A stretch of DNA of 64,000 nt from an uncultured Lachnospiraceae bacterium (GTDB lineage Bacteria; Bacillota; Clostridia; Lachnospirales; Lachnospiraceae): contig CANOEC010000001.1 in the NCBI GenBank assembly GCA_947564735.1, positions 124,001 to 188,000 on the forward strand. Direction: 5' to 3'. The position numbers and the translations under genes were made by a program. The notes beneath the pieces are model-generated. The model was not told where the DNA came from and ran no database searches. It worked only from the letters and a program-made list of their open reading frames with translations. Each line of letters begins with the position of its first letter. Position 1 is the first letter of the stretch. This document shows positions 35,289 to 44,060 of the stretch, one piece after another.

Positions 35289-37412
35289 CTATTCTCTTTT
35301 CATAATCTCGCCGATTACCACCAATAGCATCAACTGTACCACACCGTTTACGCCGTCTTCCCATAGGATGTGTCCGCCCGTCAAGTCCTCAATCTGTGAG
35401 ATTCCCGTATGTGCAATCTTTTCCCAGACTTCTCCTCCGACCTGCAGATCGTCCGCCGCAAAGAGGATTCTCTGATGCATCAAATCATTGTCATACGAAA
35501 GAACGCTGTGTACTCCGTTTTCCTGCAAAAGCGCCAGCATCGGTTCCGCATTAATCTCCACATCCATCAGAAATTCTACACCCGGATTTGTCTTGTAAGT
35601 ATCGTCTAATCCGGCTATCCTGTCCAAATCCTCCGGCAGTCCACTGTCAAAGTAACGGATAACAAGGTCTGCATATTGCTTTTGCGGATGTATATATTTC
35701 TGCGCATCGCTGCGGCGTCTCTCAATCTCTTCCTTCACTGCCGCCCACGCATGTCCCCTGCTGCTTTTATCTCTTCCCAGCTTCCAATAACATCTGAGCG
35801 CTTCGTCTGTGTCCAGATAAATCTTCATATCAAGTACCTGCCGCATCTGGGGCAGATATAGGGAATGCAGTCCGCACATGACAATATACGGCTTCGGAAG
35901 CATTCTCTTCTTCGCGGTAAAAGTACCGGTACTATGGTCGTAATCGACCCGCTTCACGGAATTATTCCCACGCAGTACCCTCAAATCCTCCGCCTGCCGA
36001 TACAAATAATTTGCCTGCGGATTTAAGTGCGTCATCCCGTTCCAGTTATCGTTACCACGTTCCCATTTGTGATCGCCGTCTCCTTCAATATTTAAAATAC
36101 TGTTCTCGGAAAGCAGCTCGCCTAACATGACTAACAGCCGGCTCTTGCCCGCTCCGCTGTCTCCGGCTATGCCAATGGTAAACGGACGGTTTCTCCTGCG
36201 GTAATAGGAATTGCTGTTCACACCATACAGATACATGGAAACAACCAGAATCAGAAAAATGCCCACCATCAATGTAAATACAATGTTCCTTACGCCCTCA
36301 TCGGCAATTTTAAGCCCGTCCAGATTTTTTCCAAGGAAGGACAAATCGGTAAACTGTGTCGCATGAAAACAGACATAATACAACAGATACATCGAATTAA
36401 ACGCCCCGTAAACCATCACCATTTTGCCCCTGTTCACGGACAACCCGGCGAGATAAAGCATAAAAAACGGCACTACCCAGACAAACCATGCAGGCATCGC
36501 AGGCACAAACGCCAGAAATACGGAAAATAGAAGCCCCGCCATACTAATCAGCAAATCCCTGTTCATCTGATTGATATGAAATGCCTGAAAATAGATAAAA
36601 AGCAACACCAGCACACACAGAAGCAAATGTGCACTGCCATATTCAATGTAAACATTGTCAATTGCACTCTGCTCTTTATTGAACAACACCATATTGACAA
36701 ATCCGCTGCCCCAGAACGGCGCGATAATAGCCGCCGCAAATAACACCGGGAGCCCGGTCATGATAAACGCCTTTTTCCACCCCTTCCTTTTGTAAAGATA
36801 TAGGAAAAATAATGGAAATATCACGGCAATATGAAACTTGGACGTAAGCGCCAGCGTCAGAAATATGACAAATTTACTTTCATTGTATATCGCCTGTCCA
36901 ACTTCAATATCCGTCTTGGTCAGATAATAAATCGCGCCAATTAAAAACACGGTCGGTATGATATCAAGCTGACCGTGCATATAAGAAGAATACAACACAA
37001 TCGGAGACAGGAAATATAGTACCAGAATATACTTTCTTTTTGATTTGGAAATGCGCATCAAATAATACAGCCCTACCAAATCCATCAAAAGCAGCGGCAA
37101 TTTAAAAAATAAATTCCGGAAAAAAACCGGAAACGTTTCGCAAATACTTACCAGAATCCCTCCGATACACTCAATAAACAGCATGACGGGCGGGTAAGGA
37201 AAAGAAGAAAGAAGTATGTTATCATAATAATACTGATATGGATTCTCCCCGCCAAGAAAGCATTTTACAAAAGGAATAAACATCAAATCCTGATAATCAG
37301 AAGAAAACAGTCCCATCAGAAGCAGCTTAAAGAGAACTGTCACTACAACGGCAGTCCTCAATATTTTATAATAGTTCTTCTCCAAATCAAATGTATTTAA
37401 TCTCTGCAACAT
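35289..37412 (-). CDS. Membrane glycosyltransferase fused to a uridine kinase-like domain
   Basis: A 707-aa fusion. Residues 1-400 form about ten membrane helices of the GT-C type, with charged first loop SSDYQDLMFIPFVKCFLGG and a segment YFLSPIVLYSSYMHGQLDIIP like those of GT87/PIG-M mannosyltransferases. Residues from about 405 are a soluble kinase domain: Walker A GIAGDSGAGKS (about 412), an EGDGDHKWERGND substrate loop, and IVMCGLHSLYLP in the position of the phosphoribulokinase/uridine kinase EG motif. I know of no characterised protein with this pair of domains. The kinase might phosphorylate a sugar or lipid used by the membrane half. It sits between the HAD gene and the double nucleotidyltransferase gene. 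Confidence 0.8.
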   Translation of the reverse strand: MLQRLNTFDLEKNYYKILRTAVVVTVLFKLLLMGLFSSDYQDLMFIPFVKCFLGGENPYQYYYDNILLSSFPYPPVMLFIECIGGILVSICETFPVFFRNLFFKLPLLLMDLVGLYYLMRISKSKRKYILVLYFLSPIVLYSSYMHGQLDIIPTVFLIGAIYYLTKTDIEVGQAIYNESKFVIFLTLALTSKFHIAVIFPLFFLYLYKRKGWKKAFIMTGLPVLFAAAIIAPFWGSGFVNMVLFNKEQSAIDNVYIEYGSAHLLLCVLVLLFIYFQAFHINQMNRDLLISMAGLLFSVFLAFVPAMPAWFVWVVPFFMLYLAGLSVNRGKMVMVYGAFNSMYLLYYVCFHATQFTDLSFLGKNLDGLKIADEGVRNIVFTLMVGIFLILVVSMYLYGVNSNSYYRRRNRPFTIGIAGDSGAGKSRLLVMLGELLSENSILNIEGDGDHKWERGNDNWNGMTHLNPQANYLYRQAEDLRVLRGNNSVKRVDYDHSTGTFTAKKRMLPKPYIVMCGLHSLYLPQMRQVLDMKIYLDTDEALRCYWKLGRDKSSRGHAWAAVKEEIERRRSDAQKYIHPQKQYADLVIRYFDSGLPEDLDRIAGLDDTYKTNPGVEFLMDVEINAEPMLALLQENGVHSVLSYDNDLMHQRILFAADDLQVGGEVWEKIAHTGISQIEDLTGGHILWEDGVNGVVQLMLLVVIGEIMKRE

Positions 37413-37462
37413 GAACTGCTTATGCCTTTCCTATAAGTAAATTTGTAAATTTACTTCACAAA

Positions 37463-39082
37463 TTACTCCGCTTCCAACAATTCTTTAAAGTACTGCCATG
37501 TTTTCTCATAGTTTTCATAATCCGCCGGCGTACCCCAGCCTACATACCGGTCGATATCAAAAATCTTGGCGCGATACCCCAAATCCAGCACATGCTTCGC
37601 CACCTCATCTACATAAAATTCTCCGTTGATACGGTCGTCCTCAGCAATCATCTTCTTCGTTGCCTCTAAGAAGATTCCTGCTTTTTTAAACCAGAAAGTG
37701 GCAACCACTGCCGGGTCTTCCATAGGCGTGTCGGAAATTGCCTTTTTGATGGATGTTCCCGTAATATTGCCTTCATCGTCCGTAAGCATCCAGCCATAGG
37801 CATTGGGATTCGCCAGCACGGCTTCGTTATGGCGATAGGTAAAAACAATACAGTCGCATTCTTTCATCAAACGCTCATAGGATGCCCAGTCAATATCCAT
37901 ACCGTTATCACATCCCGCAATCAAAAGCGGTTCTTCCGGATTCAGATAGTCCTCCGCCAGCATACAGGTACATGCCTGCCCCTCTGTCAGATGGTCAATT
38001 GTAATAAACTCCGCCTTCGGATAATATGCGCGGATTGCATCCTCCACGCCGTCTTCCTTATGAAAAGTCCTGTCCACATAAATCACATTACTGCCGTCCG
38101 CCGCCACGCCCGGCAAATCCTGCGTAGCGCATACCACCATCGGTTTCTTTACACCGGTCCGTCGATCCGTCGTCATAATCGCCGGCTTGTGCACCCGATA
38201 TCCGGCGTCTGCGAATCGCTGTCCCGCACCCGCCATAGGGATGAGAATCCTGCCGGTATACTTTGCACCATCATGATTTCCTCCCTGCCATAATCCACGA
38301 ATCAAATCTGTCCAGTAGACAAATTCCTGCATATCTTCCGGCGTCCCCCACTGGCAGAAATACTTCACGTTCGTCGGAATCCACACCTTAAGTCCGTCAC
38401 GCACCATGAAATTATATGGAAGGGACGCATAAAACTCCCCGTTGATGGCACACTCCTCATGTTCCGTCAATATCTGACAATATTTCTCCATCATACTGCC
38501 ATTTTTGAAATAGTATACGCCCGGCGAATGCTTTGCATTCGTCTTATCTTTTTCAAAGGAATATTTCTCTCGGATTTCAATCAGATTGTCCTCTTCGTCC
38601 GTCAAGCAGGACGCATAGTAATTCTTCTCCGGGAGAAGATTGGGATGAAATCCGGTATAGCACGGCACCGCGCCGTCACAGTTCCGCTTCTTTGCTTCCC
38701 CGGCAAACGCGGCATAATCCCAATTCATATAGAAATCACAATAATTAATGATACAGCCGTCCTCCGTATCAATCTTATTTTCTCCACACAGCATCCGATA
38801 GGCACGCAGCACATCATACACCGGTCCCTTCTTGACCCAGTCCTCTATCGATACAATGATTGCCTCCGGTGCAAGCGCAAGCAGTCTCTCCCGCATAGTC
38901 GGATCGTTTTTTAAATGCTCCCCGCGGCACACAAAAATAAACCGCACGTCCGACGGGTACATCCTCTTCACAATCCACTCAATAATCGGCATGTCCATAA
39001 TTTTAATAAACGGCTTCAAATCCTGATAACCTGCTGCTACGAAACGGGAACCGTATCCCGTCATCGGAATGATTACATTCAT
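37463..39082 (-). CDS. Double sugar nucleotidyltransferase
   Basis: A 539-aa cytosolic protein made of two nucleotidyltransferase domains in tandem. The first starts MNVIIPMTGYGSRFVAAGYQ with Lys in LKPFIKI; the second, from about residue 277, starts RILIPMAGAGQRFADAGY with VHKPAI. Each keeps the Gly-rich nucleotide loop and an acidic metal site (NYCDFYMNWD and AGCDNGMDIDW). The first domain also has FVCRGEHL, the second TEGQACTCML, so they differ in detail and may activate two sugars or two nucleotides. GMP, CMP and UMP products are all possible. AAGGAG precedes the ATG. It is the second gene of the glycan operon. Confidence 0.82.
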   Translation of the reverse strand: MNVIIPMTGYGSRFVAAGYQDLKPFIKIMDMPIIEWIVKRMYPSDVRFIFVCRGEHLKNDPTMRERLLALAPEAIIVSIEDWVKKGPVYDVLRAYRMLCGENKIDTEDGCIINYCDFYMNWDYAAFAGEAKKRNCDGAVPCYTGFHPNLLPEKNYYASCLTDEEDNLIEIREKYSFEKDKTNAKHSPGVYYFKNGSMMEKYCQILTEHEECAINGEFYASLPYNFMVRDGLKVWIPTNVKYFCQWGTPEDMQEFVYWTDLIRGLWQGGNHDGAKYTGRILIPMAGAGQRFADAGYRVHKPAIMTTDRRTGVKKPMVVCATQDLPGVAADGSNVIYVDRTFHKEDGVEDAIRAYYPKAEFITIDHLTEGQACTCMLAEDYLNPEEPLLIAGCDNGMDIDWASYERLMKECDCIVFTYRHNEAVLANPNAYGWMLTDDEGNITGTSIKKAISDTPMEDPAVVATFWFKKAGIFLEATKKMIAEDDRINGEFYVDEVAKHVLDLGYRAKIFDIDRYVGWGTPADYENYEKTWQYFKELLEAE

Positions 39083-39101
39083 ATGTATTCTCCTTCAATC
39101 A

Positions 39102-40178
39102 TTACGCTTTCTGCCTGCGGTATTTCTCTGCATCCCAGTTGAGAAGATCATCCTCCTGCGCCTCGCTTAAATAGTTCATCTCATACCCTAAATTCGCGCA
39201 TTGTACCCTTGCCGCAAAACTCATGACATTCTCAATCTCCTGCGCTTTCTTCACGCTCTCCGCAAGTATATAGAAATTTCCTTCATAGTAAACAAGCGCC
39301 GGAATGCCGTACCTGTCCACAAAATCCAGAATATCCCGTACTTCATAGCCCTTCTTAAGCCACAATAATTTCTTGTTCGCATAGACTACACAATCCGGGC
39401 AAAAGGCATGTTCCCATACACCCTGCTCAACCAGCTTTGTCCCTGCATACTCCCTCGACAGGTAACGATTCTCAGAAACATACACGATGTTTCCTTTCAG
39501 TATATCAATCTGCTGTATCGTCTGATACAATGTCGTCGCCACACGGTATGCACTATCGTCTATATCCAGATACTCTGCAATAATATGTAAAACTTCTTCT
39601 GTCTTTCCAATGACCCCATCCGCATCGTCCCCACTGACCACTAACCCGTGATTCGCGAGGAAAATAACCGTGCCATCCGCTCCCTGCGCCTGCTGCCTGC
39701 GGTATAATTTATAATAAGTCTCCGCCAGCGCCGCGCCCGGTTTCCGATAAGGAACAAATACCGCCTTCGGAAAAAGTGTATGAAGAATATCCGTCCCGCC
39801 CGCTCTTGCCGTCAATATATTGACAAGCGTCGGATGGGAATGCAGTGTATATTTGCCGGTAACCGCATGAAGAAACGTCTCTATGGATGCCCGTCCGCCC
39901 TCGATATGTACTTCCTCCAGCAGACGCTTGCCGACTTCTTCCGTCAGGACATCCTCTTCGCACTTCTCCACATGCTCCTTAAAATAATCTACAATTTTCC
40001 TGTAATCTACCTTTGAATAGCCCGCCTGCTCAGCAACGTCCGCCAACTGACAGCCGGAACTCTTAACGAGCATCGTATGGTCATCTGATTTCACGGAAGT
40101 GTTTCCGCCTCCTGCCTGCGCCAGATCGTTACGCATTCCCGCATATTTTGATATTTTGATAAAATCCTGCATATACAT
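39102..40178 (-). CDS. Class II aldolase/adducin-family protein
   Basis: A 358-aa protein with the class II aldolase core: GGGNTSVKSDDHTMLVKSSG (phosphate site), HSHPTLVNIL (two zinc His), and ANHGLVVSGDD with the third His. The C-terminal 120 residues form an extra domain seen in YuxG-type enzymes. Such enzymes cleave or form 1-phosphate ketoses such as rhamnulose or fuculose 1-phosphate. As the first gene of an operon with nucleotidyltransferases, a kinase and a phosphatase, it may build the carbon skeleton of an unusual sugar (inference). GAGGAAAG suits an ATG two codons further in at least as well. Confidence 0.85.
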   Translation of the reverse strand: MYMQDFIKISKYAGMRNDLAQAGGGNTSVKSDDHTMLVKSSGCQLADVAEQAGYSKVDYRKIVDYFKEHVEKCEEDVLTEEVGKRLLEEVHIEGGRASIETFLHAVTGKYTLHSHPTLVNILTARAGGTDILHTLFPKAVFVPYRKPGAALAETYYKLYRRQQAQGADGTVIFLANHGLVVSGDDADGVIGKTEEVLHIIAEYLDIDDSAYRVATTLYQTIQQIDILKGNIVYVSENRYLSREYAGTKLVEQGVWEHAFCPDCVVYANKKLLWLKKGYEVRDILDFVDRYGIPALVYYEGNFYILAESVKKAQEIENVMSFAARVQCANLGYEMNYLSEAQEDDLLNWDAEKYRRQKA

Positions 40179-40500
40179 CTTTCCTCTTATTTAAATAATT
40201 CTTATGAAATGAAAAACTTACTTAAATATATACAGTCTAGCACATTTTAATCAACATTTCCACACTTACACCCATAAATGATATCTCTTATGTAATCGAA
40301 CAAAATTGTTAAAAGATGCATATCATTTTACAAGAAAGTAATAATTTATAACATGACTATTGCCAAATACGTAAAATCAAGCAGACATAATATGACATAG
40401 AAACCACCTATAGAAAAAACTTGTCGAAATCAAATTATTATTGTAAATTACTAATTTATATGTCATTATTTTTATATTATTATTTTATGTGAGGAAGCAA
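40179..40500. other. A+T-rich intergenic region
   Basis: About 320 bp of markedly A+T-rich DNA between the glycan operon, which starts leftwards, and the three-gene cassette, which starts rightwards. Both must have promoters here. TTGTCG followed 17 bp later by TAAATT is a weak candidate for the cassette. No gene or stable hairpin was seen. Confidence 0.45.
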
Positions 40501-40914
40501 ATGAATACGAAAGATGGGTTTACAATCTCCGCGTTTAAGATGCTTTTATCTGTTGTGTCTTTAGCAATCATGTTACCCATGGTAGACGATTTGACAAATA
40601 TATCTTTCTATGTTACGGTGAACGTATATGTACTTGGAAAGTTTATCGACTTAGTCTCAAAGATAATGGAAAGACAAAGAAAACTTTTCTTTATCATCTA
40701 TTTAATAGGCGTGGTAATTGGTATGATTGCTGTTGGCATGTGTTTTTTCGCATTTGCCAATACAGATATCGCAAACGGAATTTCTTTTACATTGCCATAT
40801 AATTATATTCTACTGGTAATGGTAACGGCATTCTGTTTTATTGATATCGCTGATTTTGTGTTATGCATCTGCAAGTTAAATGATACAAAACAACGACTGC
40901 AGCAATTTGGTTAA
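40501..40914 (+). CDS. Four-helix membrane protein of unknown function (cassette gene 1)
   Basis: A 137-aa protein; GAGGAAG is placed well for the ATG of MNTKDGF. Four membrane helices are evident at about 10-28, 35-52, 60-84 and 98-122, with short loops. I recognise no family. The composition is much more A+T-rich than the flanking enzyme genes. It is followed 23 bp later by a small membrane protein gene and then a soluble protein gene, all ending at one terminator. Confidence 0.65.
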   Translation: MNTKDGFTISAFKMLLSVVSLAIMLPMVDDLTNISFYVTVNVYVLGKFIDLVSKIMERQRKLFFIIYLIGVVIGMIAVGMCFFAFANTDIANGISFTLPYNYILLVMVTAFCFIDIADFVLCICKLNDTKQRLQQFG

Positions 40915-40937
40915 AAGTGGAAAATGGAAGGTGGAAA

Positions 40938-41135
40938 ATGACAACAGGTTTAGTTTATACAATTGTTTTTGGAATATTGACAATAGGTGCAATTATCTTG
41001 GGAATTGTTGTCTCAAAACAGTTAAAGAATGAACATGATATAGAATTAGTACAAGAAAAGCTGGAAAATTCTGATTTATCAATAGCCGATGCTATACCCT
41101 ATCTAAAAATTACAAATGAATGGGGCAGGCAATAA
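40938..41135 (+). CDS. Small single-helix membrane protein (cassette gene 2)
   Basis: A 65-aa protein: one N-terminal membrane helix (about 4-27) and a charged cytosolic tail with a short helix ELVQEKLENSDLSIADAI. The site GGAAGGTGG before the ATG supports this start rather than one 7 codons upstream. Its stop overlaps the next start (TAATG), so the third gene is translationally coupled to it. No family recognised. Confidence 0.65.
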   Translation: MTTGLVYTIVFGILTIGAIILGIVVSKQLKNEHDIELVQEKLENSDLSIADAIPYLKITNEWGRQ

Positions 41136-41788
41136 TGCTTAAGAAAGATGAAATTTTTATTGACAAAAATAGTTATAATGATGTCTGGAATATTATTATA
41201 AGTCCTACTATTCGAGATTATCAGAATCGTTTTGCAGAAATTACGGTTGCGCATAATGCACAAGAAATCATATGGGAAGAATATACAAAGTTTAACCTAC
41301 ATTGTAAAACCACGTATATGCAGGATGCAAGCGGAAAACTGGATAGACATAAGGTTTGTGCCTGTTATATGTTTGCAATTGTTAAAGCTGGCGTTTTAGG
41401 GTGCAGATTAGCGGATTCTGATACGGAACGTTCATATCTTGCATTAAACGAGAATCTTGCAATTACTGTGGGAATGTCTTTATTACGTGCGTTTGTATTA
41501 TCAAGTATAAAAAGTAGTGAAGAACTTCCAGATAATGTGAAAGAAATTTATAGAAATCGTATTGATGATGGAATTGTTTTTCCGGAATGTAATCATGGTG
41601 TATACCGCGAAAATTTTGTATCAGAGTTACATTACACAAATGATGAAAGAAATTATAATGTTTTATCATTAGCAAATACATTATTTTTGTTAGAAATACA
41701 CACATTACAAACCGAAGTTGTGCATAGACAGGGAACGGGAACGATTAAAAAGAAGAAGGTTAAAGGTAAAAAGAAGCAATCTCAATAA
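41135..41788 (+). CDS. Soluble protein of unknown function with Lys-rich tail (cassette gene 3)
   Basis: A 217-aa mostly helical protein without signal peptide or membrane helix. A striking segment is KLDRHKVCACYMFAIVKAG (about 74-92), followed by helices SYLALNENLAITVGMSLLRAFVL, an acidic region, and a C-terminal SLANTLFLLEIHTLQTEVVHR. It ends in a basic tail, KKKKVKGKKK, suggesting nucleic acid or membrane contact. The stop codon lies inside the loop of the terminator. Small membrane proteins encoded with a soluble partner are common in phage defence and stress cassettes, but nothing here proves that role. No family recognised. Confidence 0.65.
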   Translation: MLKKDEIFIDKNSYNDVWNIIISPTIRDYQNRFAEITVAHNAQEIIWEEYTKFNLHCKTTYMQDASGKLDRHKVCACYMFAIVKAGVLGCRLADSDTERSYLALNENLAITVGMSLLRAFVLSSIKSSEELPDNVKEIYRNRIDDGIVFPECNHGVYRENFVSELHYTNDERNYNVLSLANTLFLLEIHTLQTEVVHRQGTGTIKKKKVKGKKKQSQ

Positions 41789-41802
41789 GAGATTGCTTTT
41801 TT
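41774..41802 (+). terminator. Terminator overlapping the end of cassette gene 3
   Basis: AAGCAATCTC pairs perfectly with GAGATTGCTT around a 5-nt loop, followed by TTTT. The proximal arm encodes the last codons and the stop codon is in the loop. Confidence 0.9.
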
Positions 41803-41869
41803 AGAAAAGACCATGCCAAAACTAATCCTGCGGCGCTGCTATATAAACGAACATACACCGCAGAATTTA

Positions 41870-44059
41870 TCACACACTTCTATCCACTACCCGAAATACA
41901 AACCGGTACGCCAGATACTCTCCCGCTTCTACCGGCATGGGAATCCCTGCTTCCATCAGTGCAGAACCGTAGTAATTTCGTCCGCTTTGTGTCTCTTCAT
42001 AAACTGCATCCGACAGTAAGCCCCGCATCTTGACATAATTCACCGTCATATTGCCATGGTTTTCCAGCATAACTACATGTACAAGCGCCTGCTTTTTATC
42101 CTCCGACACATGCATCCAAGCCGCGTATTCATCCAGAAACGGATTGGACAGACGGTAATAGTTTCCTTCACAAATCAGCCTTTCATATCGCTTATACTCT
42201 CCGACCTGCTGCCGAACCTCTTCTTTTTCCTCCCCACTAAGCTTGGCAAGCGACAACTCGTAGCCAAAAGCGCCCGTCATCGCCACAATGCCCCGCGTGC
42301 GCAGACTGATGCTTCTGCCCGTCTGATGATTCGGCACTGCAGACACATGGGCCCCAATGGCTGACATCGGATAAAAGAACGACGTTCCATACTGAATCCG
42401 CAGCCTGTCCAATGCATCTGTATTGTCACTGCACCAAATCTGTGGCGTATAATACAGCATTCCGGCATCAAACCTTCCGCCGCCGCCGCTGCAGCCCTCT
42501 AGTAAAATATCCGAATATCTTTCTGTCAGCTTCTCCAAAAAATCATATACGCCAAGTACGTAATCATAAGCAACCTTTCCCTGACTGTCCACAGAGGAAT
42601 AGATATCCGTAATGCTCCTGTTCATATCCCATTTCACGTACTCAATCTTTCCTTGGTCTAACACATCGCATATCTGATGAAAAACATAATTCCGCACTTC
42701 TTCTCTGGAAAAGTCAAGCACAAGCTGGTTTCTTCCCCGAACCGATTTCCTTCCCGGTATCTGCAATGCCCAATCCGGATGCGCCCTGTAAAGTTCACTG
42801 TCCTCCGAAACCATCTCCGGCTCAATCCAGATTCCAAACTTGACACCTATCTCGTTCACCCGGTCAATCAATTCACCAAGCGTACTTCCCAGCTTTTCTT
42901 CGTTAACCTGCCAGTCTCCCAGCCCGCTGTTATCGTCTCTGCGTTTCCCGAACCACCCATCGTCCATAACGACCATATCAATTCCGAGTCCTACCGCATC
43001 TTTTGCCAACTCCAGAATGGTCTCACCGTTAAAATTAAAATATGCCGCCTCCCAGCTATTGATTAAAATCGGTCTGGGTTGATTTTTATAACTTCCCCTG
43101 CATAGATGCTCTCTGATGCAATGGTGATATTTCACTGATAAATCGCCAAAGCCTTTATCTGAATAGCACAGTACTGTTTCCGGCACCACTAATCTTTCTT
43201 CCGGCAATAAGGGATAATGGAACAAGTCGCTCTGCAGTCCCATCATGACCCTCGTCTGATGATACTGGTCCTTCTCTGCCTCACACATGAAATTTCCGCT
43301 GTAGACAAAAAGCATTCCATAGCAGCTTCCATTATCCTCCGTAGTATCCTGTCCGGCGATTATGACTGCCGGGTTATACTGGTGGCTCGAAGTTCCCCTG
43401 CGGCTGCCGATTACATGGCTGCCATGCGCTATCTGTGTACGCTGGATATTCCGCTCCATTGCATGTCTGCCATAGAAGCTGACTAAATCATAAGTTCCAC
43501 TTAAAAAATCAAGGTTTGCAGACGCCGCCTTTTCCACCACAATCCCACTGTTTCCGCCATTGATAATCTCTGCGCTCCTTGTGATAATATCCTCTTTTTC
43601 CAGCACACCATACAGTAACCGAACCCGTACCTTACTGACTTTATCTTCCAGCATAATCATTAATGTTTCCGCGTCCTGAACCTTTGCATGAACTGCCGGT
43701 AACCCCGGCAGCTCATATTTTCCTTTACAGATATCATGTCCGGCATAGCGCAAATCACAACATTCGGATTCGTCATGGTTCTGGATAATAAGCGCACTGT
43801 TTCTGAAATCACCAATACCCATAGTCGGGTATTCCTGCGGCAATACATCCATAGAATAGGTTCTGTCATTCCCCGCTTCATAAGGATTTCCCGAAAATCC
43901 TCTGTCGTAATAGGTCAACAGATAATCCATAGTTCCGTCTACCCTGCCTCCGTAATACAGATGCAGGAGAAAACCGAAATCATCTATTTTCATCTGATAG
44001 GTCGTATGATTTGTCTGTAATGTAAAAATCCGGTTTTCCTCTTGATAAACAATCGCCAT
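41870..44059 (-). CDS. aga: Alpha-galactosidase (GH36)
   Basis: A 729-aa cytosolic enzyme that removes alpha-1,6-linked galactose from melibiose, raffinose and stachyose. The N-terminal beta domain (to about 330) precedes the barrel with SWEAAYFNFNGE, VMDDGWFGKRRDD, nucleophile Asp in YVKWDMNRS (near 478) and acid/base Asp in IWCSDNTDALDRL (near 545). LLEGCSGGGGRFD is also typical of the AgaA/RafA group. Length is normal. It starts one base after the stop of the upstream permease gene and is the last gene of the msm-type operon. Confidence 0.95.
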   Translation of the reverse strand: MAIVYQEENRIFTLQTNHTTYQMKIDDFGFLLHLYYGGRVDGTMDYLLTYYDRGFSGNPYEAGNDRTYSMDVLPQEYPTMGIGDFRNSALIIQNHDESECCDLRYAGHDICKGKYELPGLPAVHAKVQDAETLMIMLEDKVSKVRVRLLYGVLEKEDIITRSAEIINGGNSGIVVEKAASANLDFLSGTYDLVSFYGRHAMERNIQRTQIAHGSHVIGSRRGTSSHQYNPAVIIAGQDTTEDNGSCYGMLFVYSGNFMCEAEKDQYHQTRVMMGLQSDLFHYPLLPEERLVVPETVLCYSDKGFGDLSVKYHHCIREHLCRGSYKNQPRPILINSWEAAYFNFNGETILELAKDAVGLGIDMVVMDDGWFGKRRDDNSGLGDWQVNEEKLGSTLGELIDRVNEIGVKFGIWIEPEMVSEDSELYRAHPDWALQIPGRKSVRGRNQLVLDFSREEVRNYVFHQICDVLDQGKIEYVKWDMNRSITDIYSSVDSQGKVAYDYVLGVYDFLEKLTERYSDILLEGCSGGGGRFDAGMLYYTPQIWCSDNTDALDRLRIQYGTSFFYPMSAIGAHVSAVPNHQTGRSISLRTRGIVAMTGAFGYELSLAKLSGEEKEEVRQQVGEYKRYERLICEGNYYRLSNPFLDEYAAWMHVSEDKKQALVHVVMLENHGNMTVNYVKMRGLLSDAVYEETQSGRNYYGSALMEAGIPMPVEAGEYLAYRFVFRVVDRSV

Positions 44060-44060
44060 A

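Noticed and set aside
40179-40500. Small RNA or CRISPR leader in the A+T-rich gap
   Set aside because: No repeated units and no stable hairpin with a T-tract were found.
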